This document shows, piece by piece, positions 22,876 through 34,675 of a DNA stretch of 64,000 bases (its first letter is position 1; each line of letters opens with the position of its first letter). Position numbers and translations under genes: made by a program. The DNA comes from Symbiotaphrina buchneri (lineage: Eukaryota > Ascomycota > Symbiotaphrinales > Symbiotaphrinaceae), in the NCBI GenBank assembly GCA_001599915.1, contig BCIG01000008.1, positions 620,001-684,000 of the forward strand. Direction: 5' to 3'. The notes under the pieces were generated by a model that saw only the letters and a list, made by a program, of their open reading frames with translations, did no database searches and was not told where the DNA came from.

Positions 22876-24472
22876 CTATGACGCGTGCTGGCTATCTGTT
22901 GATACTGGCTTTAGAGCTTTTCTCTTGACCGATCGCACCCACCTTCTCCTCCTCCATTCGCCCTTTTTGACTTTTCCGGTTCCCTCCTCCCAATCTTTGT
23001 TAGGCCCCTTCTGGTTGGCTTGGCCCTGAATCACACTGTCTGAACTGGGAATATCGTCATTCCTGAGGTCATATACCCATCGCTCACCTTCCATTTCAAC
23101 CTCAACGCCAATAATCATGCGTTCTTCCACCCATTCTCTGCTGAAAAGATCTAAAGTCCACTTCTTATCTGCCCATTCCCATCCTGCAGGCGGCTGTACA
23201 TCCTCGAAGAATCGCGTACCCCTTGGCCGGTCACCAGCGATACGCCTAGGTGAAAGTGGGTCATGAGGCGAGGGTCCGAACAGCCAGGGCTCCCATTCCC
23301 CATCCTTTTGCCGCTGTAGCTCGAATATTTCCACTTCACGCATCTCTGGCGCAGAATCAAGCATAATTTCCTGCGAAATCAAATTATTGAACCAGCTTTG
23401 TGTCTCTTTCACCTCGTCCAAGAGGCGTGCTTGGCCTTGCTGCCGGACGAAAGCCTTTATTGAAGGATGCCCCGTGCCAATAGCAGCCCAACCCCCAACA
23501 AGAAACAGGGCACGCCATGGAAGAAGATGAGACGTGACAAACAACAGTAATGATAAGAAGAAGAGGATGATGAATACAAGAGACGAGCGTTCCTCATTAG
23601 AGAAATTCGACCATGGTCCAGCAATGCCGACAACGCTGTCATGCATACGTGTAAAATCCTCCATGCTGTTTTGGATATCCCGCATGTTGCGGAAGAAATC
23701 TTTGCTCATTTCACTAACCGGTCTGATGTCCGAGGGAGGTGCAATAGGTGGCCCATCTAGAGCATAGGTCGTTGGAAGATTCGTTGGTGGAGGGGGATGG
23801 CGGGCAATAAATGTAGAGACCATGATATACAGAAGAATGACCGCCAAAGGCACGACTGATAGAAGATATGGGTCCAGGCAGACGAAGGAGTAGACAGCTA
23901 GGAATGATAAGGTCTGAGTTGGCTTTTTCCACCAAAGTAGTCGAGTCAGCCGACTCTGAAACACGAAGACTACGCCGATGCTGTTGTAACCTCAGCGAAC
24001 TATGAACATGGACAGTCAACACGCCTGCGAAGACATACCGAGCATTGAATCTCCTGAAATTATTCGTCATCAAGGGCAGGCTGAACCCTGGCCGGTCGAG
24101 GTACTCGTCGGGCTTTTCTGGACTCTCCATCACATCATCCATATCATCTGCGGGTACGATTTGTTCCATCACTCTAGTTCAAGCTGGCGTCAGCACTCTT
24201 TTGCCCTGACTTGGCCGCATACCAACTCCAACATACTTCGCGAATAGCTTATCTTGGAGACTGTGACGGTATTCTGGCTTCTTCCCTCCTTGACCGTCAG
24301 AGCCCGAGGAGACCCCGCCCGATAGGTGTAACGCTCTGTCGAGGACTGAGCGCGCTTTGCCATGGCGCTGATTAGATGCTGGAGGTGCTTCGAGAGTATC
24401 GGCCGTAGATATTATTGGAATGGTATCATTTGGAGAACGGTTGACAAATGACTCGGCGCTTTCCTCTGCCAT
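22876..24472 (-). CDS. pex23: Peroxisomal membrane peroxin with dysferlin domain (Pex23/Pex30-like)
   Basis: Exons 24472-24237, 24173-24039 and 23980-22876 give 491 residues. The N-terminal 115 residues are hydrophilic. The Pex24-type membrane region follows, with hydrophobic segments around LSFLAVYSFVCLDPYLLSVV, PLAVILLYIMVSTFIA and SLVFIILFFLSLLLFVTSHL. The C-terminal third is the dysferlin pair: DysFN, with EIFELQRQKDGEWEPWLFGP and the end WTLDLFSREWVEERM, then GERWVYDLRND and DysFC, with GEWRRRRWVRSVKRK. This layout is that of Pex30/31/32 in yeast and Pex23 in filamentous fungi, ER/peroxisome contact-site proteins that regulate peroxisome number; in filamentous fungi Pex23 also affects Woronin bodies. 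Both splice joins restore a continuous protein (FAKVMEQIVPAD and FNARIGVVFVFQ). The Pex23 assignment rests on the combination of membrane region and dysferlin domain. Confidence 0.88.
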
Positions 24473-25657
24473 CGTCCTGATGCGATGTTAATACAGCCCT
24501 CCGGACGGGCGGACATCACATGCTGCTCCTATACGGAGCCACTCCGACAGCTCATCGAAGAAGAAGACCGGGGTTTCCAAATTTGCGGATAGACGAGACA
24601 CCAACTTCCCATCAAAATGGTAAGTTGTCCTTATTTTTGTGGCGGTAGCAATTGGTCGCTGTCGCCTCGTTCCGCTCTTGTCTGGAGTCACATGTCATGG
24701 CGGGGTCTCTTTCAAAGGCTGGAGCTAAAAGGGACTGGGGAAAGCTTGCACTTTCGTTACCACTTTCGTTACGCGAGAGCTGTCAACAAACCAAGTTCCA
24801 CAAGCCGGATCGGGGAAATGACACTGGAATAAGGCCAGCCCTTCATGTCTCCTAATAGGCACATAATGTACACCTAGGCAGACGGAGAAAGTGGAATAAT
24901 AATTTAGATTCCTTGGGCAGCTACGGTATTTAGGACACATAGTATCTGCCTCGTCAAGCTGGTTCTCGGCCGGGTTCCTTGTCCTCAGGACACCCTAAGC
25001 CCCATTATCCTTTTTTTAGTACAGTAAGGACAACTTCGCGGTCAGCCTGTAGTCGAGCTACGTTATGCTATTTCCTACCGAACGGGCTAGATAATAGCAG
25101 TTTAGCGTAGACGGAAGCACCGACCTGAACCTCTCCCGAGCTACCACTGGTCCTAGCCGCACGCACGTTGCTTTGTTCCAGCCAGGGGCAACCAGATGTG
25201 TTAACGGACTCGTACCTTCCTTGTCAACGCTGCCTTTGCAAGAACACCAAACATAGCTTTCGCCAGAACACCACATCATCTTTCCTGGTGGAATCCCCCA
25301 TCAGATTGACCTGTGGTTATATTCTTGTCTCGTGCACCCGCGGGAGTTGGAGTACGATGATCGTCTAACATTCACTGGTGGAAATATGCCTCACGGCCCA
25401 GCAAAACGCTGCCTTCACTGTCACCAGTGTCCAGGCGCGTTGAGATGAAGTCGCGTTGAGAGGGGAGTCGACTTGTTTTTCAAGATAAGGGAGGTTGCAA
25501 TTGACACTGAGAGAAGGGCTTTCTCTGGTGACGTTGCATGTTCTTCTTTCGCCTTGGGAGCGTCGGAAAACATTGTGGAGTGAAACCATCTTTTGACTAT
25601 AGTGGCTGAAGAGCATCTCCGCGCATCTAGCGATAGTTGCCTTCAACCGGATGCACC
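24473..25657. other. Divergent intergenic region
   Basis: Shared upstream region of the peroxin (minus) and the DYRK kinase (plus). An ATG directly followed by GTAAGT lies at 24617, but no downstream exon reads as protein. An ACTTTCGTTACC direct repeat (two tandem copies, the second imperfect) is at about 24750-24774. Confidence 0.5.
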
Positions 25658-28600
25658 ATGCAGGCCCAAGCAATTAGTCAAAGGCCTCTTAATGAAGGCC
25701 CTCAGGCTTCCAGCCAACGCAGAAGCCATAGCAACAGCCACAATGATGATTCTGGATCAGGAGGTATGTTATCGGATTGTTTCTCGGCTACCTGTGCCTG
25801 GAATTGCTCTGGTCTGTCACTAAGTGGTTCTTAGCGGAAGGCAGAAGTCGTAAACGGTACCAGAAAAGCACCTCGGAGATCGACTCCACAACAAGGCGTT
25901 TCTCTACTCAGCTGGGACGGACGGTGCCGGAGCCAAAGATAGGGGCTCCCTCTCGAAGAATATCTATACGGGATCAGGCGGCACCATTAGGGCCCCGGCC
26001 GAAGCCAGCAGGAAGGTAATCAAGCCGAGAACTTCTGTGTTTGGAATCTGAAAGACTCTTGCTGATGCGTTGGAAGGGATAGGAAATCAATTGCCAACAA
26101 ATCGATTACATCAAATGCCAACTCAATCCAGAATGATCAGGCAGCTTCCTCCACGCATTCAGCCAACAAATTTGAGACACTTGAGCACAACCCATGGCGA
26201 CTACCGGACAGTGACGAACCCAATTCATCGGAACTGTTGCCTTGGGTGAACTTTGATGACCTGCATTCAAGTATCACATCCAACGAACTTACTTTAAATC
26301 AGTTTCCGGCTCCTGGGAACGGGGCGTCCATTCTCGCGAGCAAGGAGGAGGAAGATAGCATTGTCAAAGGGTCGGGGCTGCAACGGGAAGAAAGAAACCT
26401 TGAGTCTACGGTATCCAGTTCTAAGCAAGATGCTCGAATCCAACGTCCAAATCTGCGACTTGATCCTATATCATCATCTCAAAGCGGGGTTCCTGGAGTG
26501 GGTGGTCATATCCCTTCCAGCTTCTCGGATGCTTCTTTAGCGTTGCGGAGCCGCCGTCAGACACAGTTTGTGCCGTCCACATCTGCCGCGATATCATCTA
26601 GGCCTCCGCGAAAGTCGGTTGGCTCAGGTCCAATCGATGGTAGAACGGCCGACGGAGAGTCTCTGGGATTGCGGCCAGGAATCGGTGGAATTGTATCTGC
26701 TGCGGGTGGCATCTCCAAGACTATGACTGGGTCTTCGTCGGTGCAGTCGATGGTTCCAGATACAACAAGCAACATCACCAATGACAGGCTCGCCGCCTCC
26801 TTCTTGAGCATGCGAGATCTCAAGGCGAAGTCCATGCAACCGCCGCCAAGGAAATCGACCGGTCTCCTGAGTACCTCAAACGTGACGTCAGATCACATGC
26901 GTTCTTTCTCTACTACTAATGTTCGCTCTCCTGCAAGATCTCCTGCCAGAAGAGCCAGCCCTGTCTCAGCAAGTAAGCGGGCATCTATGATGCCGCCTCC
27001 TCCTCATGCGACCGGGCTCGGAGCGCGGACAATCAGTCCCACGGATGCCCGGAGAATGAAGCGGTTGTCAATGCACAATCCTCCACCGCTTCCTGTCACA
27101 TCGACTCCTCCTACGCCACAGCCAGGTCGCCGGTCCGCTGCAGCATCTCCCTCTCTTATCCCGCGCAAAAGCAACACGCCGACCTCTGCTCGTACTACTC
27201 CGGATGCCAACCGAAAATCCTATAGTTCCGGTGTCTCATTGTCCTCCAACACCAGTTACAATTCGAATAGGAACTCCCCGGGATTGCATCAGAGGAACAG
27301 CATGATTCAGTCCAGTTCAAGATTGCCTACACCTAAACCCAGGACGAATCATGGCCCATCACAAGAGGAAGAAGACGTTCCGCCAGTACCAGCAATACCG
27401 AAAGCGTACGAGTCCCCAAAAGAGCTTATTGATCAGCCTTTTTTCACGAAACGCAAGGCTAGCTTTCCATTTGATAACACCAGTATCAACAGTGCTTCTA
27501 CGCCGGATAATGACTCAGGGACTCTTAAACTGAAAGAGCCCTTGAAGGATTCCTTAGGTCCAAGCACAGACACTGAGCTTAAGAAAGGTCTCAACAAGCA
27601 TTCGCCTGTTGATTCAGATGGACAATCTGCTGTGAACCTTAGCCTGAAGAAGAAACAGTTACAACCATTACGGCTTCCGCCCCTCAACCTCCTGCCACTC
27701 AGTACGCCGACGGTGGCTAAGGTGGCTGCCATACGGGCAACTTCCGGGAAGGTGGATCAAGGTAGTGTCACGCCTCCACCGCGACGACCTTCCAAGACCC
27801 CAGCTACTCCAATGACCGCTTCGAAGGCGACATTTTACACCAATGCCGAAGAAGAGGATATGTCGATTTCAGTGCACATGCGCAGTAACAGTTCTCATCA
27901 TTTTAATCCGGCAGAGTCCCCTGGATTTGGTGCCAGCAGTACTTCGAGTTCAGCCGCTCCACCTACTGCTGAGAGGCAAATAGGACAGCAGCCTCCTTCT
28001 CCACATATCTCTACATCTTTGCCGAAATCTAGTGGAGAGTTTTCTTCTATGCTTCGAAAATTTAGTGGGGATCACGACAACGTTGCACAAGGTTCGACGG
28101 CCCGTAACACAAAGTTGACAGGTCCACGGGCTTTGAAACCTAAGCACGGTGACCAGCAGGTGGGTGCGGACAACGCACGCAGTCCTACTACCGAGCCAGA
28201 TGTCCCAGCCTCTTCTTCAACTCGGCGCAAGCTGAGCTTAAGTTGCAGAAAGTCTTCATCCAAAGGTTCCAACACTGTCACCGAGCATTCACCTCCAAAG
28301 GTCAATGACATGCCTCCGCCTAAGCTACCGGCCTCGGCAACCTGGACTGGTAACCTAAATAACTTAAATCGAAGCCCTAGTCCATCTGTGAAAGCCACAC
28401 CACGCTTCTCGTCCTCAAGGAGAAAAAGCTCAACGACCAACCTGGTGGGAAATACGCAAAGTCGAGTGACAAGCGATACACTGGGCCATAGTTCAAGTGC
28501 GCGGTGGTTAAGAAAGGAATCGCGCTCTGAGGAGCAACCACCGGAACAGCCGACCATTCCAAAGTCAATCTCTTCTATGCAGACGACAAGGCAGAGGAGC

Positions 28601-30329
28601 ATCAGCGCGAAGTCATCGACCAGCACACTCAAGTCCCGAAGAGTTGATCCTGATCTAGATCTAGACGATCTATCTGCAGAAGAAGAGATGAAGAAATTGT
28701 CCTCCAGGAGGAAAGATTTTGAGACTGCTGCCAGGGTGATGGATGACTTGCGGAGAAGGGCAACGCCTAAGGAGAGCCTATCTCCAGCTCAAGCGCTTCG
28801 TGTTGTGGACCTGAACATTTTTGAAAGAGGAGAGATAGTCGACTACAAGGAAGTCTACTTCTGCGGAATACCTAATGCAAAAAAGCATGTTGGCGATCTC
28901 AGCCAGTCATCCTCGAATTTTGGCTACGACGATGAGCGCGGGGACTATAACATCGTGGAAGGAGATCATCTAGCCTATCGCTACGAGATCGTCGATGTTC
29001 TGGGGAAGGGAAGCTTTGGACAAGTTGTGCGATGCGTGGATCATAAGACCGGTGGCCTCACTGCCGTCAAAATCATCAGGAACAAGAAGCGATTCCACCA
29101 ACAGGCGCTGGTCGAGGTCAATATCCTGCAAAAAGTCAAGGAATGGGTGAGGAACAGTTCCCATCCATGCGAGGTATAAAGAAGCTAACTTGCTTGTCCC
29201 TTAGGATCCCCACGACAAACATAGCATGATCAACTTCACACACAGCTTCTATTTCCGCGGTCATCTCTGCATATCAAGCGAGCTGTTAGGCATGAATCTC
29301 TATGAATTCATCAAGATGAACGACTTTCGCGGATTCTCATTGACGCTCATCAAACGCTTTACGAAGCAGCTTTTGAGCTGCCTTGTCGTCCTGCAGAAGC
29401 AACGAGTGATCCACTGTGATCTGAAGCCAGAGAACATCCTTCTGGCACACCCGGCTCATTCTAAGATCAAAGTCATAGACTTTGGCTCGAGTTGTTTCGA
29501 AAATGAGAAAGTCTACACCTACATTCAATCTCGGTTCTACCGGTCTCCCGAAGTCATCTTGGGTATGAGCTATGGCATGCCGATTGACATGTGGAGCCTC
29601 GGATGTATTCTTGCTGAACTCTATACCGGCTATCCGATTTTCCCTGGCGAGAATGAGCAGGAGCAGCTTGCCTGCATAATGGAAGTATTCGGCCCGCCCG
29701 AGAAACATTTAGTGGAGAAGAGTACTCGGAAGAAGCTCTTTTTTGATTCGATGGGCAAGCCACGTTTGAGTGTGTCTTCAAAAGGTCGGAGGAGAAGACC
29801 AAGTTCCAAATCCTTGAGTCAAGTCCTGAAATGCGACGACGAGGCTTTTCTTGACTTCCTCACTCGTTGTTTGCGATGGGATCCTGACCGTCGGCTCAGA
29901 CCGGATGAAGCACTTCGCCATGAGTTCATAACAGGAGTCAAGCGACAAGCCCGTTCAAGGGCAGAGTCGCCTGTAAGGCGGGTTGGGACAGTACAAAGCA
30001 CCCCTTCTACACGACCATTGCCGGAGCCGCCGGGCAACCTGAAACCGATAACTGGTTCACGTACGAAGGATGTCCGTAGCTCTCCCATCAAGGCGGGAGG
30101 TGCCCCGAAGAGACACTCAACCGTGCATGGCTTGACAACAAGTATTGGCAACAAACGAGCCTCAACAGGCGCAGCCCTCTCTTCGAGCGGGTTACCCCGG
30201 GTGGCAGCAAGGTCTGCATCAGGCAAACCTGATTTAGCAGCAGCAGCTGCTGCTATAAGTCTGGTTCGTTCTCATTTCGAATCCATGCAGAAGCTCTATA
30301 CTGATGAAAACCAGAGACGCCAGGCATGA
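25658..30329 (+). CDS. DYRK-family protein kinase, Pom1-like
   Basis: Exons 25658-25763, 25835-26015, 26083-29146 and 29205-30329 give 1491 residues. The first ~1000 residues are disordered, rich in Ser, Pro and Arg. A DYRK-homology box precedes the kinase (FERGEIVDYKEVYFCGIP). The kinase domain spans about residues 1060-1360: glycine loop LGKGSFGQVV, catalytic lysine TAVKII, HRD-type loop VIHCDLKPENILL, DFG in KVIDFGSSCFENE, and the YxY activation loop YTYIQSRFYRSPE, whose second tyrosine is autophosphorylated in the family. An insert SSKGRRRRPSSKSLSQ is typical of fungal Pom1 kinases. Pom1 forms polar gradients in fission yeast that control division site and timing; in filamentous fungi the role is less settled but probably in polarity and conidiation. 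The C-tail is Ser/Arg-rich. Intron 3 interrupts the kinase domain just after KVKEW. An even longer N-terminus cannot be excluded. Confidence 0.9.
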
Positions 30330-30915
30330 TTGTTTCGGATGGCATTGGCGATGCTACCATAGTATCCGATATAGTATCCCATGTCTCATGGCGGGCCCAC
30401 CTTCCTAGCGTTCGCGATTTTGGTTCTGATGACATTATACCCGCTGTACCTTCTACAGCCTAGTTGACCTTTGTCCTCTGTAGCGGATTTTTCTTGGAGT
30501 TGCCCTGTCTTCCACCAAGCCTCGTTGCTGCAGGTTCTCGAAGGCTGTTGCCAGTTCCTGTTGAGTCGGCTTGGCCTCCGCAGGAAAACTCTCTATCCTG
30601 TGTCTAATATTTGTTGACGACCATGGCTGGATCATAGGTGTTGAAGCGGAGTCAGTCTTGCATTTTCAGCTTCTGTTGGTAAATATGGAAAGCTGGGCGG
30701 TGGACGTCAGCATTCAGGGAGCAGCGCGATTCATGATGCATTGACTGTCATTACAAACTTGCATTCAAGATAAAATGACCTCAAATGAAGTATACCGAGC
30801 ACAAAGGTGCATTCCGCATACTTATCCTGCAGCAAAGTGAACCTATGATGACGAGAAAGAGACCTAGTACGCCAAACTCCTAGTTTTAATGCTTGAAGCC
30901 ACTGTGCACCGTTCC
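30330..30915. other. Intergenic between convergent genes
   Basis: The 3' ends of the kinase (plus) and Nop16 (minus) lie here. No gene seen. Confidence 0.5.
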
Positions 30916-31631
30916 TCATGAACTCCTTCGGGTTTCCACATATTTTTTCGCCCGACGCTTGATATCTCCAAGGCTCTGTTGCAATGGGTTTAACTTTCTG
31001 TCACGGAACATGGCCTCGTAGTCATCTCCGTATTTCTCCACGAGCGCACCAATCCATTCTCGCTCACGTTCACTCTGTTTTCTGATCGTCTTCTTCTCCG
31101 GAATGGCAGCTTGCTGCTCTAAGAGTGGCACTACGCCCTTAGAGCTAGGCTTGTATTCTTCTTCGGCATCGGTGATGGGGTTCAAAAGGTCGTTGAGAGG
31201 GTTCGAGGCCTTTCCATCTTCCGGGTGAATGACTCGAGTGATAGCACTGGTTTCCGGGTCGCGCTCTATCCGTGCCTCGCCTGGCTCTATCGTGGTTGGG
31301 TTCTTCCTCTTGATCGATAATGGATTGTTGGCAATGGGATCATCCTCAGCTCCATCTTTGCCGGAGACTGAGCTGATGCGTTTCTCGACGCCGCCAGTAG
31401 GAGCATTCAGTTTTGACAGAAGACCCAGCCGCCTATAATTCTGCGAGACGGTCTGCGATGGATCCCTGCTCAAGAAGTAAGTGGGTGCCAGAAATGGAGG
31501 CGGAGGGCAGACACAGACCAGTTGGCAGCGATGATCGGGTTGGACTTGATATTCAGCTTTTTCGACTTTGGCTTTTGGCGAACCTTGTTGATCGATGACC
31601 GATTCTTCTTCTTCTGCCGTTCTCGACCCAT
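30916..31631 (-). CDS. NOP16: Nucleolar protein 16
   Basis: Exons 31631-31519 and 31465-30916 give 220 residues. The N-terminus MGRERQKKKNRSSINKVRQK is basic and nucleolar in character. The intron (donor GTCTGT, acceptor GAGCAG) falls inside the conserved AANWDPSQTVSQNYRRLGLL block, which is rebuilt by splicing. The acidic linker contains TDAEEEYKPSSKGV. The C-terminus has the family block SEREREWIGALVEKYGDDYE, then AMFRDRKLNPLQQSLGDIKR and the closing helix. Nop16 is a 60S pre-ribosome assembly factor acting in the nucleolus during early large-subunit maturation. The length is close to yeast Nop16 (231 residues). The gene is divergent from the zinc transporter, with 250 bp between the two start codons. 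Confidence 0.94.
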
Positions 31632-31881
31632 TGTGTCTGTCTGCTTGAGGGGGCCGATGTTGGGGGAATGGAGTCTTCGTACAGGCGCAGAGGATAAGAA
31701 CTCGAATAATTATTTTTGGCCAAAACTATTCTGTTTGCACTGTTTGTAAAACTGCCTATCGTGGTCTAGTGCTTTATAACCGAAATCGGAGCCCTGTGAA
31801 TTAGCTCCACCTGTGAGCCAACAACGGCTTTGGTTGTCGAGGTCGCGTGTCAGGCGTGTTCAAAGATCACGTCGCGTTGCA

Positions 31882-33363
31882 ATGGCTCTAATATCCAGAA
31901 TCAACAGCATGCGACTCTCGCTCGCGGTAGCGGCAGTTCTTTGCTGCTTTGCTGTCCACGTTACCGCTGACCAGCAGATTTTGGAGAAGGGGAAGGCTTC
32001 TATTGCGGCGTTGACCCCTCTGGAAATAGAGGAAAAGCTTCAGGTACGTGCTGCAATCTGTGAAAAGCCTTCATCGCTGGAGCACCAATTGAGATCATTT
32101 CTCCTGTTCCCTTACCTTGCCATTAAACTGCTTACGCTAATTTATTCAATCACAGGAGTGCTCTGTCGTCCAGGCCCTAAACGTGCAAAAAGTCGCGGCA
32201 TCATCTCAGGCTTCAACCGTTACTCAACGGATATTTGCTGTCTTATTCCCTGGAAGCCCGGCTGTCAATGCCTTATTGGCGACTTTGTATATCTCGGGCC
32301 CTCCTAGTATGTACCATCCAATCCGCTGTTAAGAGTCAATTCATCTTATTCTCTCCTAAGACTTTCTACTCGCGTTATGTCCTCCGAATATCGACCCCTC
32401 CTCGCTGAGTGTCATGGTCGCTTTTGCCGTCGGCGGCCTACTGGGTGACACCCTTTTCCACCTGCTACCAGAGATATTCTTGGGTGAGGACAGTCCTGAG
32501 CATGTCAGGTTTGTCATGGTTGAGCCCAATAGAAATCTTCTGCTGGGCGTCGCCATCATGGTCGGGTTTGTGACATTTGTCGCCATGGATAAAGGACTGA
32601 GAATTGCCACTGGTGGCGCCGGCGAGGGGCATTCTCATGGACATAGTCATAGCCACGCCGTGGAAAAGGAGACAGGCACTGCTACCACCTCTGCTGTGGA
32701 TGCTACTCCATCTAAGGGAACTCGCTCCCGGAAGAAGCATGAGATTGAAGAGAAACCCAAGGCAGTTGTGCAACCTGAACCTTCGCAATCAGTCAAGCTT
32801 GGAGGATACCTCAACCTCATTGCCGATTTCACACACAACATCACTGATGGGCTGGCCATGTCTTCTTCATTCTACGCATCGCCCACGATTGGAGCTACGA
32901 CTACTGTGGCGGTATTCTTCCACGAGATACCTCATGAAGTCGGTGACTTTGCGTTATTGATCCAGTCGGGGTTCTCAAAACAGAAAGCTATGGGTGCACA
33001 GTTCGTGACTGCTCTGGGCGCTCTGTTAGGCACATGCATTGGCATCGCAGTTCAGGAGTTTGGGGGATCGAGCTCCACTGTGACTGGCTCTGATCTCAGC
33101 CCAGGGCTATTTGGGACGAGCTTGAGATTGGGTGATCTGCTGCTGCCTTTCACAGCCGGGACGTTCCTATACGTAGGCACGGTTGCGGTCATTCCCGAAT
33201 TGCTGGAGACCCGACCAGACAGAGGCTTGGAGTTGCGCAAGACCCTTACCCAGTTTGCAGCTATGGCTGCAGGAGCTGGGATAATGCTCGGGTGAGTTTT
33301 CTGTCAGCCAACTTCATGGATTGACAATGCTAACTCAAAGCCTCCAGTATTTCCTGGTCATAA
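31882..33363 (+). CDS. ZIP-family zinc transporter, KE4/SLC39A7 (Yke4) type
   Basis: Exons 31882-32043, 32156-32306, 32361-33291 and 33348-33363 give 419 residues. A signal-like segment (LSLAVAAVLCCFAVHVTA) starts the protein. Helix VMVAFAVGGLLGDTLFHLLP, a histidine-rich loop EGHSHGHSHSHAVE, and the metal-site helices DFTHNITDGLAM and FFHEIPHEVGDFALLIQSG are the LIV-1/KE4 subfamily signature. KE4 proteins move zinc across ER or Golgi membranes, usually toward the cytosol. The last exon is only 16 nt (donor GTGAGT, acceptor CTCCAG) and changes the tail from ...MLG to ...MLGISWS; retaining the intron would end the protein almost at once with little effect. Upstream GTG/TTG codons were ignored; 31882 is the first ATG. 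Convergent with the DsbA-like gene, 93 nt between the stops. Confidence 0.92.
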
Positions 33364-33456
33364 TAATCAGAATATACATAGCATATGCGCTGGAAAGTGT
33401 AGTTAACCCGAAAATATAAAGACTGAAGGCTTCATGCTGCCCATTCGTCTGACATC

Positions 33457-34675
33457 TTAATCCGCCTCCTTCGCGACCTTTTCCAGAACTTTCACATACT
33501 GCGCTACTTCCTTGGCTCCGACGAGCGTGAAGTCCCTCCTCTTGCCCTCTACGATAATATACGGGACACTATCGACGCCGTTCCCCGCCTGTTCCCTAAT
33601 TAGCATCTTCACATCCTGCAACCCCTCGTATTCATCGTCCAAGAACGCTTTAGCCTCGTCCTCAGCAACCCCCGCCTCGAGGGCAGCCTTGAGCAGCGTC
33701 TCGTCCGAAGATGGGTGCTTCTCCTGCTCAAAATACTGCCGATACAAAGAATCCACGATTTTATCAGCAACCCCGGGCCCCTTTTCTTCCTGAAAATGCT
33801 GGATCAGGCGGTGCGCATCAAGGGTATTGGCAATTGTGCCCCCAAACTTGTAGTTGATGCCTACATCCGCGCCGTAGGCCGACATGACTGTCACGTACTT
33901 TTGCATTTTGGCCTCATCGTCGTCGTATTTGGTCTTCTTGTACCAAGCGTACTTGTCCTCCCTCTCCTTTGGCGCGTCGGGGTAGAGCTGATAGGGGAGG
34001 TATCTGACAGTGAAAGTTACATCGTTGGGCAGGCGTTCTGCGCGGACTTGCTCGAGCGCTGGAGTTGGTGGGAGGGGTCAGTGAGGGACAGATTGAGAGC
34101 GTAAATGAAGGGGCTATGTGAGCAAAAAAGGTACGGCGGTCTGAGATGAAGCTAGAATGTGCCAAAGCACGGAGGATGTCGAAGCTGAGCACCAAGGTCC
34201 AAGTGTCAAACGCAAAAAGGAGATCCAAGCGCCAATTATCAGGGTAGAAGCGTTTCCAAGGATCTGGATGCGGGTGCGGATAGGTTGCAAGATCAGGCGA
34301 GCAGGATCTCTAACCTTGGTCCAATCTAGACCCGAAACGTCAGACGAGATTCAGCTCAGTAGTGGAAGCTTTTCGAGTGATAGGCAGATAAGGTACGAAC
34401 GAAGTCAAGAGCTGATTATTGAACAGCACCGACGGTCCTGGCTGCTCTTTACCTTTTCTTAGCCAGGTAGGTCCTGCCCGAGAAGGAAGCGCCGCAAGTG
34501 GTTAGCGGGGATGTTCGGATCGAGGATGAAGCGATGATGTCCTGGGGAAAGGCTCACCAGGGACAGATGCTGAGCAGGAGAGATTAGGGATTCTTTTTCC
34601 GACGGATCTTCATGGAGGATACTGGATTGAGGCTTACGTATCTAAGGTAAAGGAGATTTGTGACTCGTAGCCCAT
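33457..34675 (-). CDS. DsbA/FrnE-like thioredoxin-fold protein with micro-exons
   Basis: Five exons: 34675-34638 (38 nt), 34569-34558 (12 nt), 34473-34453 (21 nt), 34325-34315 (11 nt) and 34058-33457 (602 nt), total 684 nt or 227 residues. Only this chain gives the full family N-terminus: ISFTLDTICPWTYLAKKRLD, followed by QALEQVRAERLPNDVTFTVR. The rest matches the DSBA domain: RYLPYQLYPDAP, GINYKFGGTIANTLDAHRLI, IVDSLYRQYFEQEKHPSS, and VPYIIVEGKRRDFTLVGAKE with the cis-Pro region. The usual CxxC is CPWT, so only one cysteine remains; like other FrnE/2-hydroxychromene-2-carboxylate isomerase relatives it is unlikely to be a classical disulfide oxidase. It may be a glutathione-dependent isomerase or kappa-GST-like enzyme; the substrate is unknown. 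No signal peptide, so probably cytosolic. Donors are GTAAGC, GTGAGC, GTAAAG and GTTAGA, all acceptors end in AG, and every phase fits. Confidence 0.85.

Noticed and set aside
24617-24625. ATG immediately followed by a perfect GTAAGT donor, as in many ribosomal protein genes
   Set aside because: No acceptor downstream opens a convincing protein frame before the DYRK gene; probably chance or part of a leader.
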